A stretch of 64,000 bases of DNA from Planctomycetaceae bacterium (GTDB taxonomy: Bacteria; Planctomycetota; Planctomycetia; Planctomycetales; Planctomycetaceae), in contig JAKFWC010000023.1 of assembly GCA_021732975.1 (NCBI GenBank), forward strand, positions 124,001 through 188,000, written 5' to 3'. The notes beneath the pieces were generated by a model. That model was given only the letters and a program-made list of their open reading frames with translations, searched no databases and was not told the DNA's origin. Below are positions 47,244 to 55,721 of this stretch, one piece after another (the stretch's first letter is position 1; every line of letters begins with the position of its first letter). The translations under genes were made by a program, and so were the position numbers.

Positions 47244-48638
47244 TCAGTGCTCCTGCCGAGGAAGAGTGAGTTGATCGAGCAGTTCCATCAAGTGTTCGGT
47301 TTGCCGTTCGCGACTGAACTCGGTGATGTTACCGGTATCATCGGGCCCCCTTGCCGCACCGAGGGTCAGCCGTTGCACGAACCACTTCGTGATCCCCTCG
47401 ATGTCGCTGGGAGCGATGGCGCCCGCAGGGTGACAGCGATTGACCAACGTCGCCGCTTCCCCGTTCGGCAGTACGGCGAGCAGATCTTTCCGCGCGGCGA
47501 GATACTCAAACAACTTCGCCGGGACCACGCGGTCGGCACCGGGCACGTCGGACAACAGCAGGCTCAAGGCATCGGCCGAGTACAACCAGGAAATGACCGT
47601 CGTGTGGTCGCAGTAATCGACATTCACCAGCCGACAACCGGTCGCGGCGAGGCGTGCGAGAATGGCTTGCTGCTCCGGTGTCTTACGGCCGACGCAGACG
47701 AACTCCAGCTTGCGCGCCATTCGCGGCAACCGCGCGTGCAATTGTTCGATCGCCGTGACGACGGGAGCCACGCTCGTTAGATTCCACAATGTGCCGGTAT
47801 AGACGAGCCGGAAGACACCGGGGTCTTTCGCGGGAACGGTCTCGTCGTGGTGATGCTGCGAGGAAAAATCGTCGTCATCGAAGCCGTTGTAAATGCACGT
47901 CGTCTTGGCGGGAGACTTCAAGGCCTGTAGTCGTTCGGCGAGTCGGTCAGTGCTGGCTTGTGTCGTGGCGACCACGGCGTCCGCGCGACTCAGGACATGC
48001 CGCTGCATCCGTTCCTGCACGAAGGAAGACCAGACATCGCGCTGGGCGTTTTCGAGGTAACGGCTGCTGAGATCCCACTCATCGCGGTAGTCGAGAATGA
48101 GTGGCAATTGAAAGCGTTGTTTCAGCGCCGCGCCGATGAGAAAACTCGTGTAGGGGGGGGCCGTGGCGAGAATGGCATCGTGCGGGACTTCACGTAACCG
48201 TGCGGTCGCAGCCCTCACGGCATTGTGATACCACAGAATCTGTGGATCGGGCTGCAGCATCAGCTTCGCTGCGGATCGGGCGAGCGAACCGGCCAGACGT
48301 TTCGACCACGAAGTCCAACTTCGCAGAGTGTCATCGTTCTTGGCGATCTTGTGTTTGGCCTGGTAGCTCGGTTCCCAAGTCGTGGGGCGAATGAACGCCG
48401 TTTCCGCGGGGATTTCGCGTTCGAGGCTTTCGTCGATCACCGGCACCGACGGATTCGACGGCGTGAGGACGGTCACATCCCAACCCTGCCGATGCAGATA
48501 CTTCACCCACTTCACCGGTCGCTGGACACCGGCCCCGCCCACCGGCGGAAAGCAATATGCCACCAGCAACAACCGCCGGCGCGGCGAGTATTGCGGGGAT
48601 GTTTGCGGCGGCGGCAGTAATAGTGTGGCGGTCGACAT
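47244..48638 (-). CDS. Family 4 glycosyltransferase
   Basis: From the ATG at 48638, 464 residues with a GT-B fold. The N-terminal domain opens LLLVAYCFPPVGGAGVQRPV, typical of GT4 enzymes with an FPPxxGG loop. ICIYNGFDDDDFSS-like text (TTCIYNGFDDDDF) and the C-terminal ADALSLLLSDVPGADRVVPA with KLFEYLAARKDLLAV are the nucleotide-sugar region, where the EX7E motif is replaced by a looser KxFEYLA form. It should add a hexose to a lipid-linked glycan in the cytoplasm. It lies 24 bases after the deacetylase gene and 1 base before the GT2. Confidence 0.88.
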   Translation of the reverse strand: MSTATLLLPPPQTSPQYSPRRRLLLVAYCFPPVGGAGVQRPVKWVKYLHRQGWDVTVLTPSNPSVPVIDESLEREIPAETAFIRPTTWEPSYQAKHKIAKNDDTLRSWTSWSKRLAGSLARSAAKLMLQPDPQILWYHNAVRAATARLREVPHDAILATAPPYTSFLIGAALKQRFQLPLILDYRDEWDLSSRYLENAQRDVWSSFVQERMQRHVLSRADAVVATTQASTDRLAERLQALKSPAKTTCIYNGFDDDDFSSQHHHDETVPAKDPGVFRLVYTGTLWNLTSVAPVVTAIEQLHARLPRMARKLEFVCVGRKTPEQQAILARLAATGCRLVNVDYCDHTTVISWLYSADALSLLLSDVPGADRVVPAKLFEYLAARKDLLAVLPNGEAATLVNRCHPAGAIAPSDIEGITKWFVQRLTLGAARGPDDTGNITEFSRERQTEHLMELLDQLTLPRQEH

Positions 48639-48662
48639 GAATGCGGGCTTACTAAACAATGA

Positions 48663-49421
48663 TCACGAGACGGATTGCAGGGAGGGCGAAGCTCCCGCTG
48701 ATCCGCGGGTTGTCACCGCATGTTGCAAGGCGGACGGCTTCACCCACGTGGTCAGCGGAACCGTGCGGCATTGCGACCACCGGCCGGCTGCTCCCCAGAC
48801 GCGCAACAGTTGGGCGGCCCCAGGACGATTGTCGTGGAGTAGAACGATGTCACCGTGGTTCCACGCCGCTTGTTCGCTCACAGAGCAGGCGTCGTCGTCC
48901 GATTCGATGCGGTAATCGCGCGGGTCAACACTCCACAACGCAACCGTGTAACCGGCGCCCCACAGCCCCATGGCTTTGGCAAGCGAGAGTTCGCCTTTCG
49001 GCGGTCGCATAAACCGCGGTTTCATACCGGTCAGTTTTTCGAGGAGCGCTGAGGTCTGCGTGACTTCCTCCGCAAAGGCAACGGCCGATGTACGACACGG
49101 CTCCGAATGCGTCCATGTATGATTCGCGACGGTATGACCGGCCTGCACGATTTGTTCGATCAACTGCGGATGCGTGGCCGCATGCTGACCGATCACGAAA
49201 AACGTGGCAGTCAGATTCCAGCGCTCCAACTCGGCCAATACGTTCGGTGTGTGCTCGGGATGCGGGCCATCATCGAACGTCAAAGAGATTGCGGGCAATG
49301 GACCAGCTTGTGACGAGCGGCCGCGCACGAGCCACCGTTCCGCCGGCAAGCAGGCGGTCGTCGCGGATTTCACAAGTTGTCGCAGCAGGCCCATCGGTTT
49401 CTCAGCAGCGGATCGCTGCAT
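48663..49421 (-). CDS. NodB-type polysaccharide deacetylase with repeat-derived tail
   Basis: A 252-residue carbohydrate esterase 4. Visible motifs are SLTFDDGPHPEHTP (Asp-Asp), NHTWTHSEP (zinc His pair), RFMRPPKGELS and the late DIVLLHDNRPGA. It removes N- or O-acetyl groups from a polysaccharide. No clear signal peptide is present, though some planctomycete family members act inside. The last residues, RGSAGASPSLQSVS, are coded by GGGCGAAGCTCCCGCTGAT, a GC-rich repeat word I recall as common at planctomycete gene ends, so the tail is probably not functional. The start may be the ATG at 49394 instead, which avoids the 20-base overlap with the upstream GT4. Confidence 0.88.
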   Translation of the reverse strand: MQRSAAEKPMGLLRQLVKSATTACLPAERWLVRGRSSQAGPLPAISLTFDDGPHPEHTPNVLAELERWNLTATFFVIGQHAATHPQLIEQIVQAGHTVANHTWTHSEPCRTSAVAFAEEVTQTSALLEKLTGMKPRFMRPPKGELSLAKAMGLWGAGYTVALWSVDPRDYRIESDDDACSVSEQAAWNHGDIVLLHDNRPGAAQLLRVWGAAGRWSQCRTVPLTTWVKPSALQHAVTTRGSAGASPSLQSVS

Positions 49422-50625
49422 CTTCAAAGGCGCAGGGAATCACGTCAGAGTTTTCTGTTCGGACTGTGTGGTTCGTGCGGTGTCCGCAAACGCGATTGAG
49501 CAATTCGGTCAAACGTTGTGTTGTGGTCGTTTGTGAACTCGGTTCAAAACGCCGCTGATAACCCGTCGGCGGAGTATGGTGCAGGCGATCGACAATGGCC
49601 TCCGCGATGGCGGTGGCGTTTTTGGCTGGCGCAAGACGGTCGTAAATTGGGTCGGTGATTTCGGGAATGCCCCCCACCGCCGTCGCCACGAACGAGCCGC
49701 CGCACGCCATCGATTCCAACAGCACGTTTGGTATGCCTTCTGAAAGACTGGTCAATAACGTTAAGTCGGCAGCGCGATACCACGTCGCGAGTTGCTGCGG
49801 CGATTGCGACCCGCGCAATTCGATAAAGTCCGTTAATCCGCGCTGATCGATCCAATGGCGCAGTTCCGCTGCCAACGGTCCCGCACCGCAAACATAGCTC
49901 GCAGGATTCAGGCCGCGCGCGACAAGTTGTTCACACGCTTCCAGCCAGGTGATCCAATCTTTCACCGCGACCAACCGACCGACACCGACGATCACCGGAC
50001 GATCTTGTGGTACACCCAACTCTTGCCGGGCCGCGACGCGATCTCCCGGATGAAAGACGCTGGTGTCGACACCGCGGCCGATCACGGAAATCGTTTCGGC
50101 GGGGAGACCATCACGGATCAAAGTGTCCTGAAGATGCTGACTGACGGCGATGACCGCATCGGCTTCCGCCAGTGTTTTCAGAATCGCCTGGCGGCGCGAT
50201 CCTGACCGGGCCAACAACAACACATCGCTGCCGCCGACCATCACGATGGCGGGGATGCCGGCTTCGTGGGCAGCGCGAACGGCGACCGCTCCGTCCGGAT
50301 GCGCCCAGTAGCTCAGCACCACATCGGGGGCAAACTCGCGCAGTCGCGCTCGCACGGTACTGCGGGTCGACCACCACAGGAATTTGTCGTAGTGCGAACG
50401 TCCGAGTTTCGGCGGATAGTAATAGGTGGGATATTCCGCGGGCACATTCGGCAGGGCTTGGAAATCCGCAATGCCGGACTTCCGCCAGCGCTCGGTGAAG
50501 GCGACGGGAGCGATCACGCGGACAGCGTGTTGTTGCGCCAGCCCTGCGAGCATCGTGCGATTAAACGTCCCCAACCCCGGTTGCCACGGGTTGGGATAGG
50601 CATACGAAGAGAACAGAATCCGCAT
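49402..50625 (-). CDS. Family 4 glycosyltransferase
   Basis: A 407-residue GT-B enzyme. The start ATG 50625 follows AAGGAACGGG. The N terminus MRILFSSYAYPNPWQPGLGT holds the acceptor-side glycine loop. VIAVSQHLQDTLIRDGLPAE, VIGRGVDTSVFHPGDR and GVGRLVAVKDW mark the interdomain and donor parts, and LTSLSEGIPNVLLESMACGG is the EX7E nucleotide-sugar motif. A single sugar transfer from a nucleotide sugar to a lipid-linked glycan is expected. Overlaps the deacetylase gene downstream and follows the acyltransferase gene by 11 bases. Confidence 0.9.
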   Translation of the reverse strand: MRILFSSYAYPNPWQPGLGTFNRTMLAGLAQQHAVRVIAPVAFTERWRKSGIADFQALPNVPAEYPTYYYPPKLGRSHYDKFLWWSTRSTVRARLREFAPDVVLSYWAHPDGAVAVRAAHEAGIPAIVMVGGSDVLLLARSGSRRQAILKTLAEADAVIAVSQHLQDTLIRDGLPAETISVIGRGVDTSVFHPGDRVAARQELGVPQDRPVIVGVGRLVAVKDWITWLEACEQLVARGLNPASYVCGAGPLAAELRHWIDQRGLTDFIELRGSQSPQQLATWYRAADLTLLTSLSEGIPNVLLESMACGGSFVATAVGGIPEITDPIYDRLAPAKNATAIAEAIVDRLHHTPPTGYQRRFEPSSQTTTTQRLTELLNRVCGHRTNHTVRTENSDVIPCAFEDAAIRC

Positions 50626-50636
50626 GGTCCCGTTCC

Positions 50637-51968
50637 TTATTCGTCATCATTCGATTTGGGTGTTACCGCCGTCGTCTTCGCGCGGATTAGTCGATTCCAG
50701 CCATAGCGGACCCATTGTCGAGCTTGATTGGCCATCCCCAGCGTGACAACCGCCGTTCGGCCTGCTTGACGAAGACCGCGGCAACCACGCAAGTAGCCGA
50801 GCGTGAGTTTATTTTTCCAGCCGGGAGCCCACAGCCACAATGTGCCGCTACGGCTGGCGTGATTCGAGAACAACTGCTTGTAGTCGGCATCGCCGCCGCC
50901 GAAGTCGAACCAGTGAGGACGATTCCACTTCAGCAGGTCGTCGATCATTTGCACGAGCATCATCTGCCCGGGTGAATACCGCGCATACGGCGTGGCATAT
51001 CCGACTTCTTCGTAATGGAAGCAGCCTTTATCCTGATGCCCCACGATGAAGGCCACGGGTTCCCCATTCGTGTACCACAGGTAGCAACGCAGCAAGCCTT
51101 CCCGGGCGAGGATCGTCAGCAAGTCGAGGGTTTCTTCGTCGTTGCGGATCCGCAGACCGAACTGCCGCGTCTGCCATGTTTGCAACGAAATGAGATGCGC
51201 GGTCTCCACGAAACGGGGGACATCGGCCACATCGGTAACATGTTCGAGCCGTGTTTCGCCGAATTTTTTCAGTTTGCGACGAAAGCCCTGCAGGGTCTTC
51301 TTAGAGAACCGCGCCCAGTATTCTTCGGACCGTTCGGGAAGTTCGATGCGGCGGCGTGGCTGCACTCCGGCATGTCGGAAGGAATCCCATCCGGTGGGCG
51401 TTTCGGTCGCCACGGCATGGGCCGATGCTGTCCGGTCGTCGAGATCTTCCATCAACAGGAAGCGTGCTCCCACCGCGCGGACGTGTGCCAGAACGGCCGC
51501 GTACAATGCCGACGTGACATCCGGATCGGGTTCGGCGAGCAGGAAATCGTTACCGGCGAGTCGCAGCCCGACGACTTTCTGATTCAGCAGCAGGCTACCG
51601 ACCCGACGTGTCGACAAGACCTTGGGTATCAACGGCGCCACGCCCGCACACTTGCCGTCGCGCTCCGTCACGATCAGCACTGACCCCATGCGGCGGTGCG
51701 CAGCATGGCGAGACTCGCTCAACACATAGTCAGGATGTTGCATCGGCGCAGCATCCCGGGAGAGGGCATACAGCTCGCGCCAGTCCCAGTAGCGCTGCGA
51801 CAGATGATCGTGCATAGCCGCATCCATCGGAATGACGTGGCATGTCACTCCCACAGCAGATGGCTGTCCGATTCTCTTCACCGGTGATTCTGTCGACGTG
51901 GTATGCACTGCGATTCCATTGATCTTCGAAGGGAGAACTGTTTGGGAGATATCCGCGTTAAACGGCAT
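50637..51968 (-). CDS. BioF2/FemAB-like acyltransferase (1)
   Basis: From the ATG at 51968, 443 residues; the longer frame into 52106 is antisense-like and rejected. The protein has a GNAT-type acyltransferase fold of the BioF2-like/FemAB group. Marks are FSKKTLQGFRRKLKKFGETR in the middle, LISLQTWQTRQFGL, AREGLLRCYLWYTNGEPVAF, then FHYEEVGYATPYARYSPGQM and the aromatic FDFGGGDADYKQLF. Such proteins are found with CapK/PaaK-like ligases in surface-polysaccharide loci and are thought to attach an amino acid or acyl group. Its start overlaps the stop of the CapK-like gene by 11 bases, which suggests they act together. Confidence 0.82.
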   Translation of the reverse strand: MPFNADISQTVLPSKINGIAVHTTSTESPVKRIGQPSAVGVTCHVIPMDAAMHDHLSQRYWDWRELYALSRDAAPMQHPDYVLSESRHAAHRRMGSVLIVTERDGKCAGVAPLIPKVLSTRRVGSLLLNQKVVGLRLAGNDFLLAEPDPDVTSALYAAVLAHVRAVGARFLLMEDLDDRTASAHAVATETPTGWDSFRHAGVQPRRRIELPERSEEYWARFSKKTLQGFRRKLKKFGETRLEHVTDVADVPRFVETAHLISLQTWQTRQFGLRIRNDEETLDLLTILAREGLLRCYLWYTNGEPVAFIVGHQDKGCFHYEEVGYATPYARYSPGQMMLVQMIDDLLKWNRPHWFDFGGGDADYKQLFSNHASRSGTLWLWAPGWKNKLTLGYLRGCRGLRQAGRTAVVTLGMANQARQWVRYGWNRLIRAKTTAVTPKSNDDE

Positions 51969-53304
51969 GCACGACGACGCGATGTTTCCCGGCTCCGGTG
52001 AGCGGGATGTCGTCCACGAGTTGCAGTTGGATGTCGACCACCGGTCCCGTGCAGGTGCGCACTTCCCGCAACAAGGTTTCCTTGTCGGCGAGTGTGAAGC
52101 CCCCATCGACGACCAGTTTGAGCGTGATACACTCGACGGCTTCCTGAACGACCTGGAACCGGCGGATGCACGGGAACTCTTTCAGCAGATGCGGGAAGAA
52201 CTCGCCGGGGACTTTGCGACCGTCCGGTGTCTCCAGTGTGTCGAGTTGGCGTCCCACGACTTTCTTCAGCAGTGGCAGACCGCGACCGCATGGACATCGT
52301 TCAAACCCGGCCACAGCCCGGTCGCCGTTGACGTACCGGATGAAGGGCATGCTGTCGTTGAACAGATCGGTGATGACGACGTTTCCTTCTTCGCCGGTGG
52401 GCGTCGCGCGGCCGTTGTCATCGAGGATTTCGACGTACAGGTTTTCCTGGCTGAGATGCAGGCCGCGATGCTCGGGACATTCCGCACCAATCAGCATGAA
52501 CTCGCGCGAGCCGTAGGTTTCAAAGACCGGTGCCCGGAAAACTTGCTCCATCGTTTTCCGCTGGAAATCGTGCAGTTTTTCCGCCCCGACGATGATCGAC
52601 TTCGGAGCCACAACGGTCTGATTTTCCCGTTGCAGATAGCGGGCCAACTCGTACAACGGGTTGGTGTAGGCGACGATGACTTCGGGGTGGTAGCGATTCC
52701 ATTTGGCGACATGCTGCCGCATTTTCTCGGGCGTGAACTCGAAGCAACTGATGACGGCGTGGCGATCGAATGAGTGGTGCAACGACGCTTTCCACTTCTT
52801 CCACGTGGGGACATTTCCGAGCGAACCGCCCCACACATAGAGTTGCTTGCTCCCCGGTGCGCCGCCGGCCCAGCCGTACCCGCGGTACATCATGGCTGTG
52901 CGACGATCGTTGCTGTCGCTGCTCAAATCGAATTGCAACGGTTCGCCACTGGAGCCACCGGTCGCTTTGCTCATGCGGGGAATCGATGTGGTGGTCCGCA
53001 TCGCCAAACGGTGGTGGCGAATGGTGTCGCGCGTGATGAGCGGCCACGCTTCAAAGTCGGCCAGCGACTGCAACCGATCGGCAGAAAGGCCGTGCGCAGC
53101 CCACGTCTTCTGGTAGTACGGACAAGTCGTTTCCGCATGCCGCAGCAGCCGCTTCAAATTCACGAACTGCGCGACAGCATGCTTTTCCGCGGGCCACCAC
53201 TGCGATTGCTCGGCTTGATGCCAATACTCCATCGTCTTCCGGCCTTTGACCACGCGATCAAAGAACGGCAGGAGCACATGGCGATAAAGGGAACCGTACA
53301 TCAT
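51958..53304 (-). CDS. CapK/PaaK-like adenylate-forming ligase
   Basis: From the ATG at 53304, 448 residues. It resembles phenylacetate-CoA ligase and the CapK capsule protein: the phosphate-binding loop KATGGSSGEPLQFDLSSD near residue 110, VAYTNPLYELARYL, ETYGSREFMLIGAECPEH (adenine region) and EEGNVVITDLFNDSMPFIRY, then the late lysine region TGAGKHRVVVH. It should activate an acid with ATP, to give an acyl-AMP or CoA ester. In this cluster the product would be used by the overlapping acyltransferase to modify the polysaccharide. The acid is unknown. Confidence 0.85.
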   Translation of the reverse strand: MMYGSLYRHVLLPFFDRVVKGRKTMEYWHQAEQSQWWPAEKHAVAQFVNLKRLLRHAETTCPYYQKTWAAHGLSADRLQSLADFEAWPLITRDTIRHHRLAMRTTTSIPRMSKATGGSSGEPLQFDLSSDSNDRRTAMMYRGYGWAGGAPGSKQLYVWGGSLGNVPTWKKWKASLHHSFDRHAVISCFEFTPEKMRQHVAKWNRYHPEVIVAYTNPLYELARYLQRENQTVVAPKSIIVGAEKLHDFQRKTMEQVFRAPVFETYGSREFMLIGAECPEHRGLHLSQENLYVEILDDNGRATPTGEEGNVVITDLFNDSMPFIRYVNGDRAVAGFERCPCGRGLPLLKKVVGRQLDTLETPDGRKVPGEFFPHLLKEFPCIRRFQVVQEAVECITLKLVVDGGFTLADKETLLREVRTCTGPVVDIQLQLVDDIPLTGAGKHRVVVHAV

Positions 53305-53358
53305 TTGTCTTTCAGTCAAAGGTCACCCGGGTGCTCCGAAGCAGGCGGGTGGCTGCTT

Positions 53359-54498
53359 TCAGCGACGACGTTGTGCCGTCAATGTTTCGTACAAATCTTC
53401 GTAGTCGTGCGCCATCCGGCGGATATCGAAATGCGCTGCGACTCGTTCGCTACCCGCGCGGCCGAGGTTTGACCAACGATTCCGCTCGTCGCACATCTGC
53501 ACGATGGAGTCGGCGAGTGCCTGCGGGTTCGCCGCCGGAGCCAGTCGCCCGGTTTCCCCTTCGACCACAATTTCCGGATTGCCGCCGACATGCGTTGCCA
53601 CCACCGGCAAACCGACGGCCATGGCTTCAAGCAACGTCAGCGAAATCCCTTCGGTAAGCGACGAGGTCACAAAGAACCCGGCTTGCGCGAGCAGGTTGGG
53701 AACATCGTGACGTTCGCCCAGGAACTCGACGCTGTTGCGGAGATTCAACGATTCCGCGAGTGCTTCCAGTGCAGCCCGTTCGGGACCATCGCCGACGATT
53801 TTCAACTTCAATTCGGGTACACGGATTAACGCCAAGACCATCGCCCGCAGCAACGTCGGAAAATCTTTCTCGGCCGACAACCGTGCCACAGCGATTGCGA
53901 TCAGTTCGTCTTTCGGACCGGTGTAACGGAACTGGCTGAGATCGATCCCGTTCCAGATGCGCGTGACTTTGCTCGCGGGAATGTGATCGGCGGTGACGCA
54001 CAACCCGGCGGCGTCATCCGAAACGGCGACGATGCGATCCACCCATTTGGCCGCCCAGCGGTATTGCCAGCTCGACTTCCAGCCATGTCCCGCCCGTTGC
54101 CCGTGCCGTGTCTGGACGACGACCGGAACGCCAGCCCATCGTGCCGCAAGCGTGGCGTACAAGTGTGGATAGGTGTTGTGCGTATGAACCACGTCGAATT
54201 GATGGTCGCGAAAGAACCGCGCCATTTCCCGCAGCCCACTGAAGCGGCCCTGGTGTTTGAGAACGGAAACGGTCCGGTTACAGGCTCGGATTTCGTTGGC
54301 AAACCGTCCGACCTCGCGCAGCGCGAGGAAGGTCGGTTCGCATCGTTCAGATGAGTGATGACGAGCAAGGTCCGCAAGAATACGTTCCAGCCCACCGGTC
54401 TTTAATGTCAAGCTGACGTGGCACACTTTGAGCGGTCGCGTGACGACATCGGCACGAGGCGCAACGGAGAGTGGTAGTTCGCAAAGCAGGGTCGACAT
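53359..54498 (-). CDS. Family 4 glycosyltransferase
   Basis: A 379-residue GT-B enzyme: N-terminal LKVCHVSLTLKTGGLERILA, the HTHNTYPHLYATLAARWAGV region, IVAVSDDAAGLCVTADHIPA, IWNGIDLSQF, AVARLSAEKDFPTLLRAMVL and the EX7E motif in TSSLTEGISLTLLEAMAVGL. It resembles exopolysaccharide mannosyl- or glucosyltransferases. It lies between the two acyltransferase genes, four bases after the second one's stop. No membrane segment. Confidence 0.9.
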   Translation of the reverse strand: MSTLLCELPLSVAPRADVVTRPLKVCHVSLTLKTGGLERILADLARHHSSERCEPTFLALREVGRFANEIRACNRTVSVLKHQGRFSGLREMARFFRDHQFDVVHTHNTYPHLYATLAARWAGVPVVVQTRHGQRAGHGWKSSWQYRWAAKWVDRIVAVSDDAAGLCVTADHIPASKVTRIWNGIDLSQFRYTGPKDELIAIAVARLSAEKDFPTLLRAMVLALIRVPELKLKIVGDGPERAALEALAESLNLRNSVEFLGERHDVPNLLAQAGFFVTSSLTEGISLTLLEAMAVGLPVVATHVGGNPEIVVEGETGRLAPAANPQALADSIVQMCDERNRWSNLGRAGSERVAAHFDIRRMAHDYEDLYETLTAQRRR

Positions 54499-54502
54499 GA
54501 CG

Positions 54503-55702
54503 TTATCGTTCCTTCGCCGAGGGGACCGCGGACACCGCTTGCGGCTCGCGCGAGAACCAGCGCTTCGTGGATCGTTTCATTGATCGCAAGGTATCGAATA
54601 GCGGCAAGCGCCAGCCGGGCCAGCGGTATTCGGCCCAGACCATCGGGACGTTGTGCGTCGACAGTCGTTGCTTGTGGATCGAGTCGCCAGCCATGAAATC
54701 GTAGGCGTCGCAGCCACGGCGCAGGCATTCCACCATGCTCAGATAATCGGTAATGAGACCGGGGCTTTTTTTGCCGGTGTTCGCGATGCGGCCCCCCTGA
54801 TAGACCAAAGCCCGGCCGCGATCAATCAGAAGTTGCGAACACCCGAGCGTGACTCCGGCAGCTTTCACGCGGACGATGGTCATTTGACCCGAAGGAACCA
54901 TCTGGTCGATTAACTCGCGATGAAAGGCTGTGAAACGGGGGCTGGAATAGCACCCCGGCTGTCCCACAGCGTTCCAGCGTTCCTGATGTAAAGCGATCAG
55001 TTCGTCGAACGCGGCATGGGCTGCTGCGGGCGTCTCGCACCATTCGACTTCGGTCGTGCCGCAGTCGCGGAGATTCTGCCGGATCCCCTTACGGGTCGAG
55101 TCGCCGAACAAGGTAATCAGTTCTGTGCCGGAATCCCGGGCCGAGCGCAGGTCGCAGTAATTGGCTACCATGCGAGTGAGTCGCCATCCCTTTTCGGCAG
55201 TCACGGCATCAGGCAGGTCCACCGACGCGAATCCGTCGAGAACGATGCGGTCACCCCGTAAGCGATGGTTGCTCGACAGAATCAACTTCAGGACCGCCTC
55301 GCGCTCCTCGGGGGCGCAGAGCCAGTCGTTGTATTCCACGCAAACGGAATCGAGATCGGGTTCGCCGGCCGTTCCCATCCGCCATGTGGTCAGTGGTAAA
55401 TACGACCGTCGGTCTGCTACATCCTGCGTCAACAGAAAGACCGAACGCAGTTGCTTGTCTCGCCACGCCAAGCCGAACTGATGCGGCACGAGATCGCCGA
55501 AATGATGAAGCCAGCTTTCCGTCCATGCGGCGGTGCAGGTAATGCCCACCGAGCCGAGAGCTGATTCCAGCGAACGCCACAACGCCAGTACTTCGCCGCG
55601 CTGACTTGCGTCGCGCCATTCACATCGCAATGGCGATGTGGAGGCATCGCTGACCGTGGTAACGGTTGCGGCGATCATTGGCGGAGAGTCTAGCAGAGGC
55701 AT
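54503..55702 (-). CDS. BioF2/FemAB-like acyltransferase (2)
   Basis: A 399-residue GNAT-fold protein: an N-terminal domain (LWRSLESALGSVGITCTAAW) that resembles the FemAB opening, FGDSTRKGIRQNLRDCGTTE in the middle, then GQMTIVRVKAAGVTLGCSQL, ALVYQGGRIANTGKKSPGLI and DYLSMVECLRRGCDAYDFMA with GDSIHKQRLST. It is only distantly similar to the other acyltransferase at 50637, so the pair is not a recent duplication. Likely role: attach an acyl or aminoacyl group to a sugar. It follows the Wzy-like gene by 19 bases. Confidence 0.8.
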   Translation of the reverse strand: MPLLDSPPMIAATVTTVSDASTSPLRCEWRDASQRGEVLALWRSLESALGSVGITCTAAWTESWLHHFGDLVPHQFGLAWRDKQLRSVFLLTQDVADRRSYLPLTTWRMGTAGEPDLDSVCVEYNDWLCAPEEREAVLKLILSSNHRLRGDRIVLDGFASVDLPDAVTAEKGWRLTRMVANYCDLRSARDSGTELITLFGDSTRKGIRQNLRDCGTTEVEWCETPAAAHAAFDELIALHQERWNAVGQPGCYSSPRFTAFHRELIDQMVPSGQMTIVRVKAAGVTLGCSQLLIDRGRALVYQGGRIANTGKKSPGLITDYLSMVECLRRGCDAYDFMAGDSIHKQRLSTHNVPMVWAEYRWPGWRLPLFDTLRSMKRSTKRWFSREPQAVSAVPSAKER

Positions 55703-55721
55703 TCCGGCTTACTCGTCATGA

